A stretch of 42,895 bases of DNA from NCBI GenBank assembly GCA_029552985.1, contig JAKPDB010000030.1, forward strand, positions 1-42,895, written 5' to 3'. Under the pieces are notes generated by a model. That model saw only the letters and a program-made list of their open reading frames with translations, ran no database searches and was not told the origin of the DNA. The position numbers were made by a program, and so were the translations under genes. The stretch comes from a bacterium. GTDB lineage: Bacteria; Ratteibacteria; UBA8468; B48-G9; DTJG01. Within the stretch, counting starts at the first letter, position 1, and the number at the start of each line of letters is the position of its first letter. Positions 27,551 to 34,206 of the stretch are shown piece after piece.

Positions 27551-27841
27551 GGAGATGGACGGAAAGACAAAAGCATTATTCACACACTCTACGGTGCAGA
27601 CAAAACTACGCAGGAATCTGCCGCAGTTGAAACTTGCCAGCAACGTAAGCGCTTTTGCACTCTGCTGGCTTCGGACAGTCAACTGCCATTGATATGGCAG
27701 AACGCTGCTGCTTTCCTGTTTGTTTTGTTTCTGCGCCTTCGCTAATTGTTCATAATGCTTCTGTCTTTCCTGATGGAAGTGGAGAAAAACAGGGAAAAGC
27801 AAAGAAAACAGAAAAATACTCAATGGATTTTCAGCAAAATA
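27551..27841 (+). repeat. Dispersed ~290-bp repeat, copy B
   Basis: This is the same sequence as copy A (1406-1690), in inverted orientation in the window, but in the same orientation relative to the flanking genes. It starts at the base after the thiolase stop. Relative to copy A it carries an extra 4 nt near its start and two 1-nt insertions. The hairpins of copy A are conserved at 27636-27669 and 27683-27700. An ORF from 27655 runs through it but its start and frame are not shared with copy A, so I do not call it a gene. Together with the partial copy that follows it fills most of the 405-bp gap before the next CDS. Confidence 0.9.
27683..27700. other. Perfect hairpin inside repeat copy B
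   Basis: CTGCCAT and ATGGCAG separated by TGAT form a perfect 7-bp stem, identical to the hairpin at 1546-1563. A second imperfect structure with 7-bp arms GCCAGCA and TGCTGGC lies just upstream at 27636-27669. Confidence 0.6.
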
Positions 27842-27842
27842 C

Positions 27843-27908
27843 TATTCACACACTCTACGGCGCAGACAAAACTACGCAGGAATCTGCCGCAGTTGAAACT
27901 TGCCAGCA
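27843..27908 (+). repeat. Partial second copy of the repeat
   Basis: These 66 bp repeat 27577-27642 of copy B with one or two mismatches, starting from TATTCACACACTCTACGG, so the unit recurs head-to-tail with a period of 266 bp. It stops at GCCAGCA, the first arm of the internal hairpin, and the sequence then becomes unrelated and AT-rich. Copy A has no such tandem addition. Confidence 0.9.
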
Positions 27909-27917
27909 GTTAAATAA

Positions 27918-27926
27918 TGGTATAAT
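27918..27926 (+). promoter_or_regulatory. Extended -10 promoter of the ferritin-like gene
   Basis: TGG followed by TATAAT is a perfect extended -10 element, 29 bp before the GTG start. A -35-like TTGCCA (27900-27905) lies in the end of the partial repeat with a short 15-bp spacer; the extended -10 would lessen the need for it. A second TATAAT overlaps at 27926-27931. The gene therefore appears to have its own promoter at the repeat edge. Confidence 0.6.
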
Positions 27927-27955
27927 ATAATAGCGAACTAACAAGGAGGGTGAAA

Positions 27956-28435
27956 GTGGAAAGAAAAGGGATAAAAATTGTTAAGGCAGACATCAAAGAA
28001 ATTGTGCAGCAATTGAATAAGGCTCTTTCTGATGAATGGCTTGCTTATTATCAGTACTGGCTTGGAGAAAAGGTTGTGAAGGGAAAATTCAGGCAAGAGG
28101 TTGCTGCTGAATTGGGTCAGCACGCAGGAGATGAATTGAAACATGCTGGAATGATTGCAGATAGAATTATTCAACTTGGCGGTAGTCCTGTTTTGAAACC
28201 AGAGCAATGGTATAAGTTGACAAACTGCGGTTATGATGCTCCAGAAGACCCAAATGTGATACCCATTCTGAAGCAGAATATTAAAGGTGAACAGTGTGCC
28301 ATAGAAGTTTATCAGAAACTGGCAGAAATGCTTAAGGATAAAGATCCTATTACTTATTTGATGGTTCTTTCAATCCTGAAGGATGAAATCGAGCATGAGG
28401 ATGATTTAATTAATATCCTTGAGGATATTCAATAG
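27956..28435 (+). CDS. Ferritin-like (Dps-like/bacterioferritin-like) protein
   Basis: A 159-residue four-helix-bundle protein. The di-iron ligands are Glu in SDEWLAYYQYW, E-x2-H in DELKHAGMIAD, Glu in IKGEQCAIEVY and E-x2-H in ILKDEIEHEDDL. This spacing fits bacterioferritin and the Dps-like (DPSL) group that protects against peroxide and iron stress. No haem-binding Met is evident. I choose the GTG at 27956 because AAGGAGG ends 6 nt before it; the GTG at 27950 abuts that site. Its promoter lies at the end of a repeat array. Downstream is a REP-like hairpin element. Ferritin itself is 26 kb away beside the other repeat copy. Confidence 0.85.
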   Translation: MERKGIKIVKADIKEIVQQLNKALSDEWLAYYQYWLGEKVVKGKFRQEVAAELGQHAGDELKHAGMIADRIIQLGGSPVLKPEQWYKLTNCGYDAPEDPNVIPILKQNIKGEQCAIEVYQKLAEMLKDKDPITYLMVLSILKDEIEHEDDLINILEDIQ

Positions 28436-28443
28436 ATTAAAAT

Positions 28444-28490
28444 GTGAGGGAAAACATCCCTCACCCCATCCCTCTTTTGCAGGGGGAGAA
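28444..28490. repeat. REP-like extragenic palindromic element
   Basis: GTGAGGG and CCCTCAC form a perfect 7-bp stem with a 7-nt loop (28444-28464). The following CCCATCCCT, CTTTTGC and AGGGGGAG form a second, weaker hairpin. The combined pattern CCCTCACCCCATCCCT...AGGGGGAG resembles the widespread intergenic repeat often mis-annotated as a proline-rich peptide. It lies in the 87-bp gap between two plus-strand genes and may also act as a transcript end for the ferritin-like gene. There is no T-tract. Confidence 0.65.
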
Positions 28491-28522
28491 AAAAATAGAT
28501 ATCTTTTTCAGGGGAGGACAAA

Positions 28523-28966
28523 ATGAATGTCAAAGCGTTGGTTATTTGTTCTATCTGTTTGTTTATTCCTTTATCTTATGCAGGGATAAATCCAACCACA
28601 AAGGAAGAAATTTCTTCTACCTTTCAAACCATTGACAAACTGATAGAACAGGGCAAGGAAAATATTTTGAATGTCTACACTGCTGCGCTTGAAATTCAAA
28701 AGCGAGCAACAACTCCATACCAGGCACAGGTAATCGCAAAAAAAATCATCTCCACATCCAAAATTTCTCCAGCAGATTTTGAACAATTGAGAAAAAATTA
28801 TAATTTTGCAGAAATATCCATTATCTGGGCTGTTTCTCAAACTGGCAAAATACCGCTGAAGAAATTGCTCGCTGAATTGAAAAATTCAGGCATTGAAAAG
28901 ATTATGGATAGTTATGGGACAGAATGCGAATTCATGATTTCAGAAATTGGCAAACTTAATCCATAA
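28523..28966 (+). CDS. Small exported protein of unknown function
   Basis: A 147-residue protein whose first about 20 residues (MNVKALVICSICLFIPLSYA) form a Sec signal peptide, so it is likely periplasmic. The rest is mostly helical and charged, with no motif I recognise, and has a single Cys near the C-terminus. The start is well supported by GGGGAGGA before the ATG. It is preceded by a REP-like repeat and converges with the PEP carboxykinase gene 13 bp away, with no visible terminator. It is possibly a single-gene unit. Function unknown. Confidence 0.7.
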   Translation: MNVKALVICSICLFIPLSYAGINPTTKEEISSTFQTIDKLIEQGKENILNVYTAALEIQKRATTPYQAQVIAKKIISTSKISPADFEQLRKNYNFAEISIIWAVSQTGKIPLKKLLAELKNSGIEKIMDSYGTECEFMISEIGKLNP

Positions 28967-28979
28967 AGTTAGTAATCAA

Positions 28980-30749
28980 TCAAGTTGCCTGTTTATATAG
29001 TTTCTCAAATTCTTCCCACAAATATGCAGGGAGTCGTTTACCAAAACTTTCAAAAAACCTTTTTACATCCTCAAGTTCTTCCTTCCATTCCTTAATATTG
29101 ACATCAAGAATTTTATTGAGTTTGCCTCTGGAAATATCAATGCCAGTGGTATCAATATCCTGTGGATATGGAACACAACCAATAGGTGTTTCTTTTGCAG
29201 AAATCTTATTGTTCACCCTGTCAATAATCCACTTGAGCACCCTGATATTTTCACCAAAACCTGGCCAGATAAATTTTCCGTCTTCGTCTTTTCTGAACCA
29301 GTTGACTGAAAAGATTTTTGGCGGGTTTTTTATTTTCTTGCCAAGATTAATCCAGTGGCTGAAATAATCCGCCATATTATATCCACAAAATGGAAGCATT
29401 GCCATTGGATCTCTTCTCAACATACCCACTTTATGTATGGCAGCAGCAGTGGTTTCAGAACCGCCTCTTGCCCCCATAAATACACCATGTTCCCAGGAAA
29501 ATGCTTCTGTTACAAGTGGTATAAGGTTTGTTCTTCTTCCACCAAAGATAATTGCTGAAATCGGCACTCCTTTTGGATTGTCAAATTCTTTTGAAAGAGT
29601 GGGTGCATTGTAGATAGAAACAGTAAACCTTGAATTGGGATGCGCTGCAGGCGATTCTGAAGATGGGTTCCAGGCATTTCCCTGCCAATCCTGCATGTTT
29701 CTTCCTGGAGACGTGTCCATTCCTTCCCACCATGGTTCGTTTGTATCCAGATTCAAACCAGTATTTGTAAAAAGTGTGGGATAAAATTTGTCACCTACTA
29801 AAGTTTTCATCATGTTGGGATTGGTTTTGCTTGACGTTCCTGGAGCCACACCGAAAAACCCAATTTCTGGATTGATAGCATACAATCTTCCATCGTCTCC
29901 AATGTGAAACCAGGCAATGTCATCACCAAGAGTCCATATTTTATAACCAGGCAATGCTGATTCCATCATTGCGAGGTTTGTTTTTCCGCATGCAGAGGGC
30001 ATTGCTGCAGTGATATAAGTAATATTTCCATCAGGATCTTCAATCCCCATAATCACCATGTGCTCTGCCAGCCATCCTTCATTATAACCTAACCATGACG
30101 CTATTCTTAAAGAAAAACACTTTTTCCCTAACAGAGCATTTCCTCCATAGCCAGAGCCAATACTCCATACAAGATGTTCATCAGGGAAATGCATGATAAA
30201 TCTTTTGTTAGGATCAAAATCACCGACAGAATGAAGTCCTTTAACAAAATCTTCCCTGTTTCCAATTTCCTCTATCACGTGTTTGCTCATCCTTGTCATA
30301 ATACGCATGCTGACAGCGACATAAGAAATGTCTGTAAGTTGCACGCATGCCTTTGCAAAAGGGCTATCAGGATGGCCCATCATATAAGGTAAAACATACA
30401 TTGTCCTTCCTTTCATACAGCCGTCTGAGAGGCGGGTTAACAATTTTTTTGCTTCCTCTGGTTCCATCCAGTTGTTGTTTGGACCAGCAATTTCTTTATC
30501 AGGATGGCAAACATAGGTGAGATGCTCTGTTCTTGCAACATCTGTGGGATGACTCCTATGAAGATATGCATTGGGCCATTTCTCTTGATTCAATTGATAA
30601 AAAACTGGTTTCCCATTAATTCTTTCTTCTTCCATGCCCACTTTCATTAGCCATCTTGCCTCTTGTTCTGAACCATCGCACCAGTGAATTCTATCTGGCT
30701 TTGTTAGTTCTGCCTGCTTCTGTACCCATTTTTCAAGCGGTGTTGACAT
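28980..30749 (-). CDS. pckG: Phosphoenolpyruvate carboxykinase (GTP)
   Basis: Converts oxaloacetate and GTP to PEP, CO2 and GDP, a gateway to gluconeogenesis; it may also run in reverse in anaerobes. The 589-residue length fits the GTP-dependent family. The kinase-1 P-loop PSACGKTNLAM (residues 251-261, with Cys254 the reactive cysteine), FGGRRTNLIPLV and SWEHGVFMGA are conserved signatures, and the N-terminal IHWCDGSEQEARWL is typical. The start ATG is preceded by AAGGGAG. It has its own promoter in the short gap before pyrG. PEPCK together with phosphoglycerate mutase suggests flow from C4 acids toward glycogen, whose genes dominate the window. Confidence 0.96.
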   Translation of the reverse strand: MSTPLEKWVQKQAELTKPDRIHWCDGSEQEARWLMKVGMEEERINGKPVFYQLNQEKWPNAYLHRSHPTDVARTEHLTYVCHPDKEIAGPNNNWMEPEEAKKLLTRLSDGCMKGRTMYVLPYMMGHPDSPFAKACVQLTDISYVAVSMRIMTRMSKHVIEEIGNREDFVKGLHSVGDFDPNKRFIMHFPDEHLVWSIGSGYGGNALLGKKCFSLRIASWLGYNEGWLAEHMVIMGIEDPDGNITYITAAMPSACGKTNLAMMESALPGYKIWTLGDDIAWFHIGDDGRLYAINPEIGFFGVAPGTSSKTNPNMMKTLVGDKFYPTLFTNTGLNLDTNEPWWEGMDTSPGRNMQDWQGNAWNPSSESPAAHPNSRFTVSIYNAPTLSKEFDNPKGVPISAIIFGGRRTNLIPLVTEAFSWEHGVFMGARGGSETTAAAIHKVGMLRRDPMAMLPFCGYNMADYFSHWINLGKKIKNPPKIFSVNWFRKDEDGKFIWPGFGENIRVLKWIIDRVNNKISAKETPIGCVPYPQDIDTTGIDISRGKLNKILDVNIKEWKEELEDVKRFFESFGKRLPAYLWEEFEKLYKQAT

Positions 30750-30804
30750 AGGATACTCCCTTGTAAAAACTGTTCAGGGGATTTATGTAATTTGTTGGAA
30801 CTAT

Positions 30805-30832
30805 ATTATAACTTACATGAAAAAAAATTCAA
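30805..30832 (-). promoter_or_regulatory. pckG promoter
   Basis: On the minus strand, TTGAAT (30832-30827) and TATAAT (30810-30805) are separated by 16 bp, about 56 bp upstream of the pckG start, in the 85-bp gap that follows pyrG. This is a good sigma-70-type match and implies that pckG is transcribed separately from the large minus-strand operon. Confidence 0.65.
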
Positions 30833-30834
30833 AA

Positions 30835-32448
30835 TCAGCACGGCTTTTCTTTTCCTTTATGCTGAAGCGAGGCATTGACAAACGAAGAGAAAAGAGGATG
30901 ACACGCAAATGGCTTTGACTGAAATTCTGGATGAAACTGGGTTGCTATAAAGAATGGATGGTTTTCAATCTCAATAATTTCAACAAGTTTCCTATCAGGA
31001 GAAAAACCAGTAAATTTCATCCCATGCTTTTTGAAACTTTCAAGGTACATGATATTGAATTCCCATCGATGTCTGTGCCTCTCATAAATCTTTTTCTTTT
31101 TATATACCTTTGAAGCCAGGGACCTTGGCTCAATAATACAGGGATAACTGCCCAATCTCATTGTTCCACCAAGTTTTGTAATGCTTTTTTGTTCGTCAAG
31201 TAGACAAATCACAGGGTCTGGAGTATGCTGGCAAAACTCAGTACTGTTTGCTTCCTTCAATCCAATCACATTTCTTGCAAATTCAATCACAGAACACTGC
31301 AATCCCAGGCATATTCCAAGAAAGGGTATCTGATTTTCCCTGCAGTATTTGATGGTTTTTATCATGCCGTCAACCCCGCGTACACCAAAACCACCCGGCA
31401 GTACCACGCCATCAATTTCTTTTAACAAAATCTCAGGGCCATCCTTTTCAATCTGTTCAGAATCTATCTTCACCAATTCAACTCTGCAACGATTGGATAT
31501 GGCTCCATGCACAATGGCTTCGTATATGGATTTGTATGAGTCCTGCAGTTTAATATATTTGCCGACCACTGCGATGCGTACCTTTTCAGTAGCAGTATGA
31601 AGAATATTTACAATATTGTTCCACCTTTCAAGCGAAGGATGTGGATGGGCGGGTAGCTTCAAATGTTCAAGAATGATTTTATCAAGATTCTGACGGTGAA
31701 AAATCAAGGGAATTTCATAAATGTACGGGGTATCAATGGCTTCAATCACTGCCTGTTTTTTTACATTACAGAAAAGCGCAATTTTTTCTTTCAGGTCCTG
31801 AGAAAGGGGTTTTTCGGTTCTGCACAGAAGTATCTGTGGTTGAATACCTATTTCTCTAAGATTCGCTACAGAGTGCTGGGTTGGTTTTGTCTTCAGTTCC
31901 CCTGCTGCACGAATAAATGGTACAAGGGTTAAATGGACAAAAACTGTATTTTCAGAGTTATACTCAAAACGAAGTTGTCTGATTGCTTCAAGAAATGGCA
32001 AACTCTCTATATCTCCAACAGTCCCACCAATTTCACATATCAGTATGTCAACCTTCTTTGTGAGTATCATAATGCGGTTTTTGATTTCATCAGTGATATG
32101 TGGGACAACCTGAATTGTTTTTCCAAGATATTTCCCTTCTCTTTCTTTTTGAATCACCGAATAATAAATCTGACCACTTGTCACATTGTTCAATCTTGAA
32201 ATTTTTGCGTTCGTAAATCGCTCATAATGGCCAAGGTCAAGGTCTGTTTCTGCACCATCCTGAGTAACATATACCTCGCCATGCTGAAATGGACTCATGG
32301 TACCCGGGTCAACATTGATGTAGGGATCGAGTTTCATCATTGAAATTCTGTAGCCATGGCTTTCCATCAATGCACCTATGGATGCGCTCGCAATCCCTTT
32401 GCCAAGCGATGACACAACACCGCCTGTGATAAATATCAGTTTAGTCAT
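30835..32448 (-). CDS. pyrG: CTP synthase
   Basis: Amidates UTP to CTP using glutamine. The 537-residue protein has both domains: an N-terminal synthase (FITGGVVSSLGKGI, MKLDPYINVDPGTMSPFQHGE within a longer block, CEIGGTVGDIE) and a C-terminal glutamine amidotransferase with nucleophile Cys380 in GICLGLQ and a His-Glu pair near QFHPEFQS. Normal length. It is the last gene of the eight-gene minus-strand operon, overlapping kdsB by 8 bp. Pairing pyrG with KDO genes is common in Gram-negatives because KdsB uses CTP. Confidence 0.97.
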   Translation of the reverse strand: MTKLIFITGGVVSSLGKGIASASIGALMESHGYRISMMKLDPYINVDPGTMSPFQHGEVYVTQDGAETDLDLGHYERFTNAKISRLNNVTSGQIYYSVIQKEREGKYLGKTIQVVPHITDEIKNRIMILTKKVDILICEIGGTVGDIESLPFLEAIRQLRFEYNSENTVFVHLTLVPFIRAAGELKTKPTQHSVANLREIGIQPQILLCRTEKPLSQDLKEKIALFCNVKKQAVIEAIDTPYIYEIPLIFHRQNLDKIILEHLKLPAHPHPSLERWNNIVNILHTATEKVRIAVVGKYIKLQDSYKSIYEAIVHGAISNRCRVELVKIDSEQIEKDGPEILLKEIDGVVLPGGFGVRGVDGMIKTIKYCRENQIPFLGICLGLQCSVIEFARNVIGLKEANSTEFCQHTPDPVICLLDEQKSITKLGGTMRLGSYPCIIEPRSLASKVYKKKKIYERHRHRWEFNIMYLESFKKHGMKFTGFSPDRKLVEIIEIENHPFFIATQFHPEFQSKPFACHPLFSSFVNASLQHKGKEKPC

Positions 32449-33190
32449 GGCCTGCTACTTTCAACCTTTTCAGATCTTCAACGGTATCGATAGAAATTGA
32501 ATCTTTTGAAATGACAACAACCTTGATTTTATAGCCATTTTCAAGAATTCTCAACTGTTCAAGCTGTTCAAATTTTTCAAGTTGCCCGGAAGGCAATTTT
32601 TTAAATTTCAGGATAAAATTTTTTCTGAACACATATACTCCAATGTGTTTGAAAAATTCCACCTTTCCAAAAAATGGTATGTCTCTGTTAAAATAGGAAC
32701 GTGGGAAAGGTATGAGGCTACCAGAAAAAAACAAAGCAAAACCATTTTTATCCGTCACGACCTTGGTAATATTGGGATTATAAAGTTCTTGCTCTGTTCT
32801 GATTTTTGTCACAGGTGTTGAACATAGAATTTTTTTATTCTTTAACATTTCTGCCACAGGTTTGTCAATTGCTTCATCAGGAACAAATGGTTCATCTGCC
32901 TGAATATTGACAAAAATTCTTCCTGGTATTTTTTCAGCAACCTCTGCCACTCTTTCACTGCCACAGGTACAATTGGACGAAGTAAAAACCACCTCTGCTC
33001 CAAAACTTCTGGCATGATTTGCGATAAATTCACTATCTGTTGCTATAATCAGCTTCTCGAGAGTTTTTGCCTTTTTTGCGTGCTGATACACGCTTTCAAG
33101 AATTGTGATATTCCCTATTTTCTGAAGAACCTTTCCACAAAATCGTTCAGATTGATATCGTGCCGGAATTACTCCAATGATACCCTTCAT
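32441..33190 (-). CDS. kdsB: 3-deoxy-manno-octulosonate cytidylyltransferase
   Basis: Activates KDO to CMP-KDO for lipopolysaccharide inner core synthesis. The 249-residue protein has the N-terminal VIPARYQSERFCGK, IIATDS, TCGSERVAEVA and VNIQADEPFVP of KdsB; the latter supplies the Mg-binding Asp. The length is normal. It overlaps heptose kinase (ATGA) upstream and pyrG downstream, so translation is coupled with CTP supply. The presence of this gene is the main sign of a KDO-containing outer membrane in this organism. Confidence 0.95.
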   Translation of the reverse strand: MKGIIGVIPARYQSERFCGKVLQKIGNITILESVYQHAKKAKTLEKLIIATDSEFIANHARSFGAEVVFTSSNCTCGSERVAEVAEKIPGRIFVNIQADEPFVPDEAIDKPVAEMLKNKKILCSTPVTKIRTEQELYNPNITKVVTDKNGFALFFSGSLIPFPRSYFNRDIPFFGKVEFFKHIGVYVFRKNFILKFKKLPSGQLEKFEQLEQLRILENGYKIKVVVISKDSISIDTVEDLKRLKVAGHD

Positions 33191-34200
33191 TTCATCGCCT
33201 CAATCTCAGATGAATCATACACATCAAATATTGTTTTTAATTCTTCTGGTGAAACATTTGCAGTACCAAGTTTTTGAACTACCACTGCCGCAGCAAGATT
33301 AGCAAATGTAGCAGCTTTCACGATATCAAAACCACATGCAAGCGCAAGTGTCAGCACAGCAATAACAGTATCTCCTGCTCCAGTAACATCAAATACTTCC
33401 TTGCTAATTGCAGGAAGGTGTATAACCTTTGAACCAGTAAAAACTGTCATTCCATCCTTGCCTCTTGTAATAACAAGTGTATGTGATTGCAAGCTTTTCA
33501 TGATTCTGTTGCCAAGATTTACTATTTCCTGCTCTGTTGTTGGCTCTGGCATGTGCATTCCTGCGCTTGCTTCCATAAGGTTCGGGGTCAGACAATCAAC
33601 ATTTTTATAATAGGAAAAATGATTCACCTTAGGATCAACTGTAATAATTTTCTTATAACGTCGGCACAGGTGCACAAGATGTGTAATAAGAGAGGGAACA
33701 ATAACTCCCTTTCCATAGTCAGAGATAATGACAGCGTCGTAATTTTCGATCTCTTTCTCGAAAAATTGTTGCATTTTCTCTATTTCACTCTGAGACAATT
33801 TTTCAATCTGCTCGTTATCAACTCGTATCATTTGCTGGGAGCCAGCAATAATTCTTGTTTTAATGCTTGTTGGAAATTCCTTTCTATGAAGCAGAAATGT
33901 TCCAACATGGCTTGTTTCAAGAATGTCTTTCAGCAGGGCACCATTGGAATCATCTCCGATGACTCCGCAAATTGTAACATGTCCCTTAAGCCCTGAGATA
34001 TTTAAACACACATTTCCTGCACCGCCACAACGATAAATTTGTTTTCTTACCTCAACAACCGGTACAGGTGCTTCTGGAGAAATTCTTCTTACCTGACCTG
34101 TTACAAAATGGTCAAGTATCAAATCTCCAACAACAAGGATTCTAAGTTTTGGAATGTCTGTCAAAAATTTCTCAAGATGTTGAGTTTTTAATATCGCCAT
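33187..34200 (-). CDS. hldE: D-glycero-beta-D-manno-heptose-7-phosphate kinase
   Basis: A 337-residue PfkB-family kinase that makes heptose 1,7-bisphosphate for LPS core (HldE N-terminal domain, RfaE1/HldA). Key elements are VVGDLILDHFVTGQVRRISPE, the substrate-binding GGAGNVCLNI, TRIIAGSQQMIRVD, and the catalytic-base motif DVTGAGDTVI near the C-terminus. The E. coli HldE nucleotidyltransferase domain is absent, so this is a stand-alone kinase and the adenylyltransferase (RfaE2/HldC) must be elsewhere. It overlaps kdsB by 4 bp and sits 6 bp after the DUF6785-like gene. Confidence 0.9.
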   Translation of the reverse strand: MAILKTQHLEKFLTDIPKLRILVVGDLILDHFVTGQVRRISPEAPVPVVEVRKQIYRCGGAGNVCLNISGLKGHVTICGVIGDDSNGALLKDILETSHVGTFLLHRKEFPTSIKTRIIAGSQQMIRVDNEQIEKLSQSEIEKMQQFFEKEIENYDAVIISDYGKGVIVPSLITHLVHLCRRYKKIITVDPKVNHFSYYKNVDCLTPNLMEASAGMHMPEPTTEQEIVNLGNRIMKSLQSHTLVITRGKDGMTVFTGSKVIHLPAISKEVFDVTGAGDTVIAVLTLALACGFDIVKAATFANLAAAVVVQKLGTANVSPEELKTIFDVYDSSEIEAMK

Positions 34201-34206
34201 TTAATG

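Noticed and set aside
27843-27908. CRISPR-like or satellite array
   Set aside because: There is only one full unit and one partial unit, with a 266-bp period, and no short direct repeats with unique spacers.
27655-27930. A 91-codon ORF inside repeat copy B, with a related frame in copy A (1313-1618, minus)
   Set aside because: The shared part is explained by nucleotide repeat identity. The starts and tails differ, 1-nt indels change the frame between copies, and copy A's version runs on into hbd. No ribosome site precedes it.
28444-28635. 63-codon ORF starting in the REP-like element
   Set aside because: It is the familiar false proline-rich reading of a palindromic repeat and overlaps the well-supported exported protein start at 28523.
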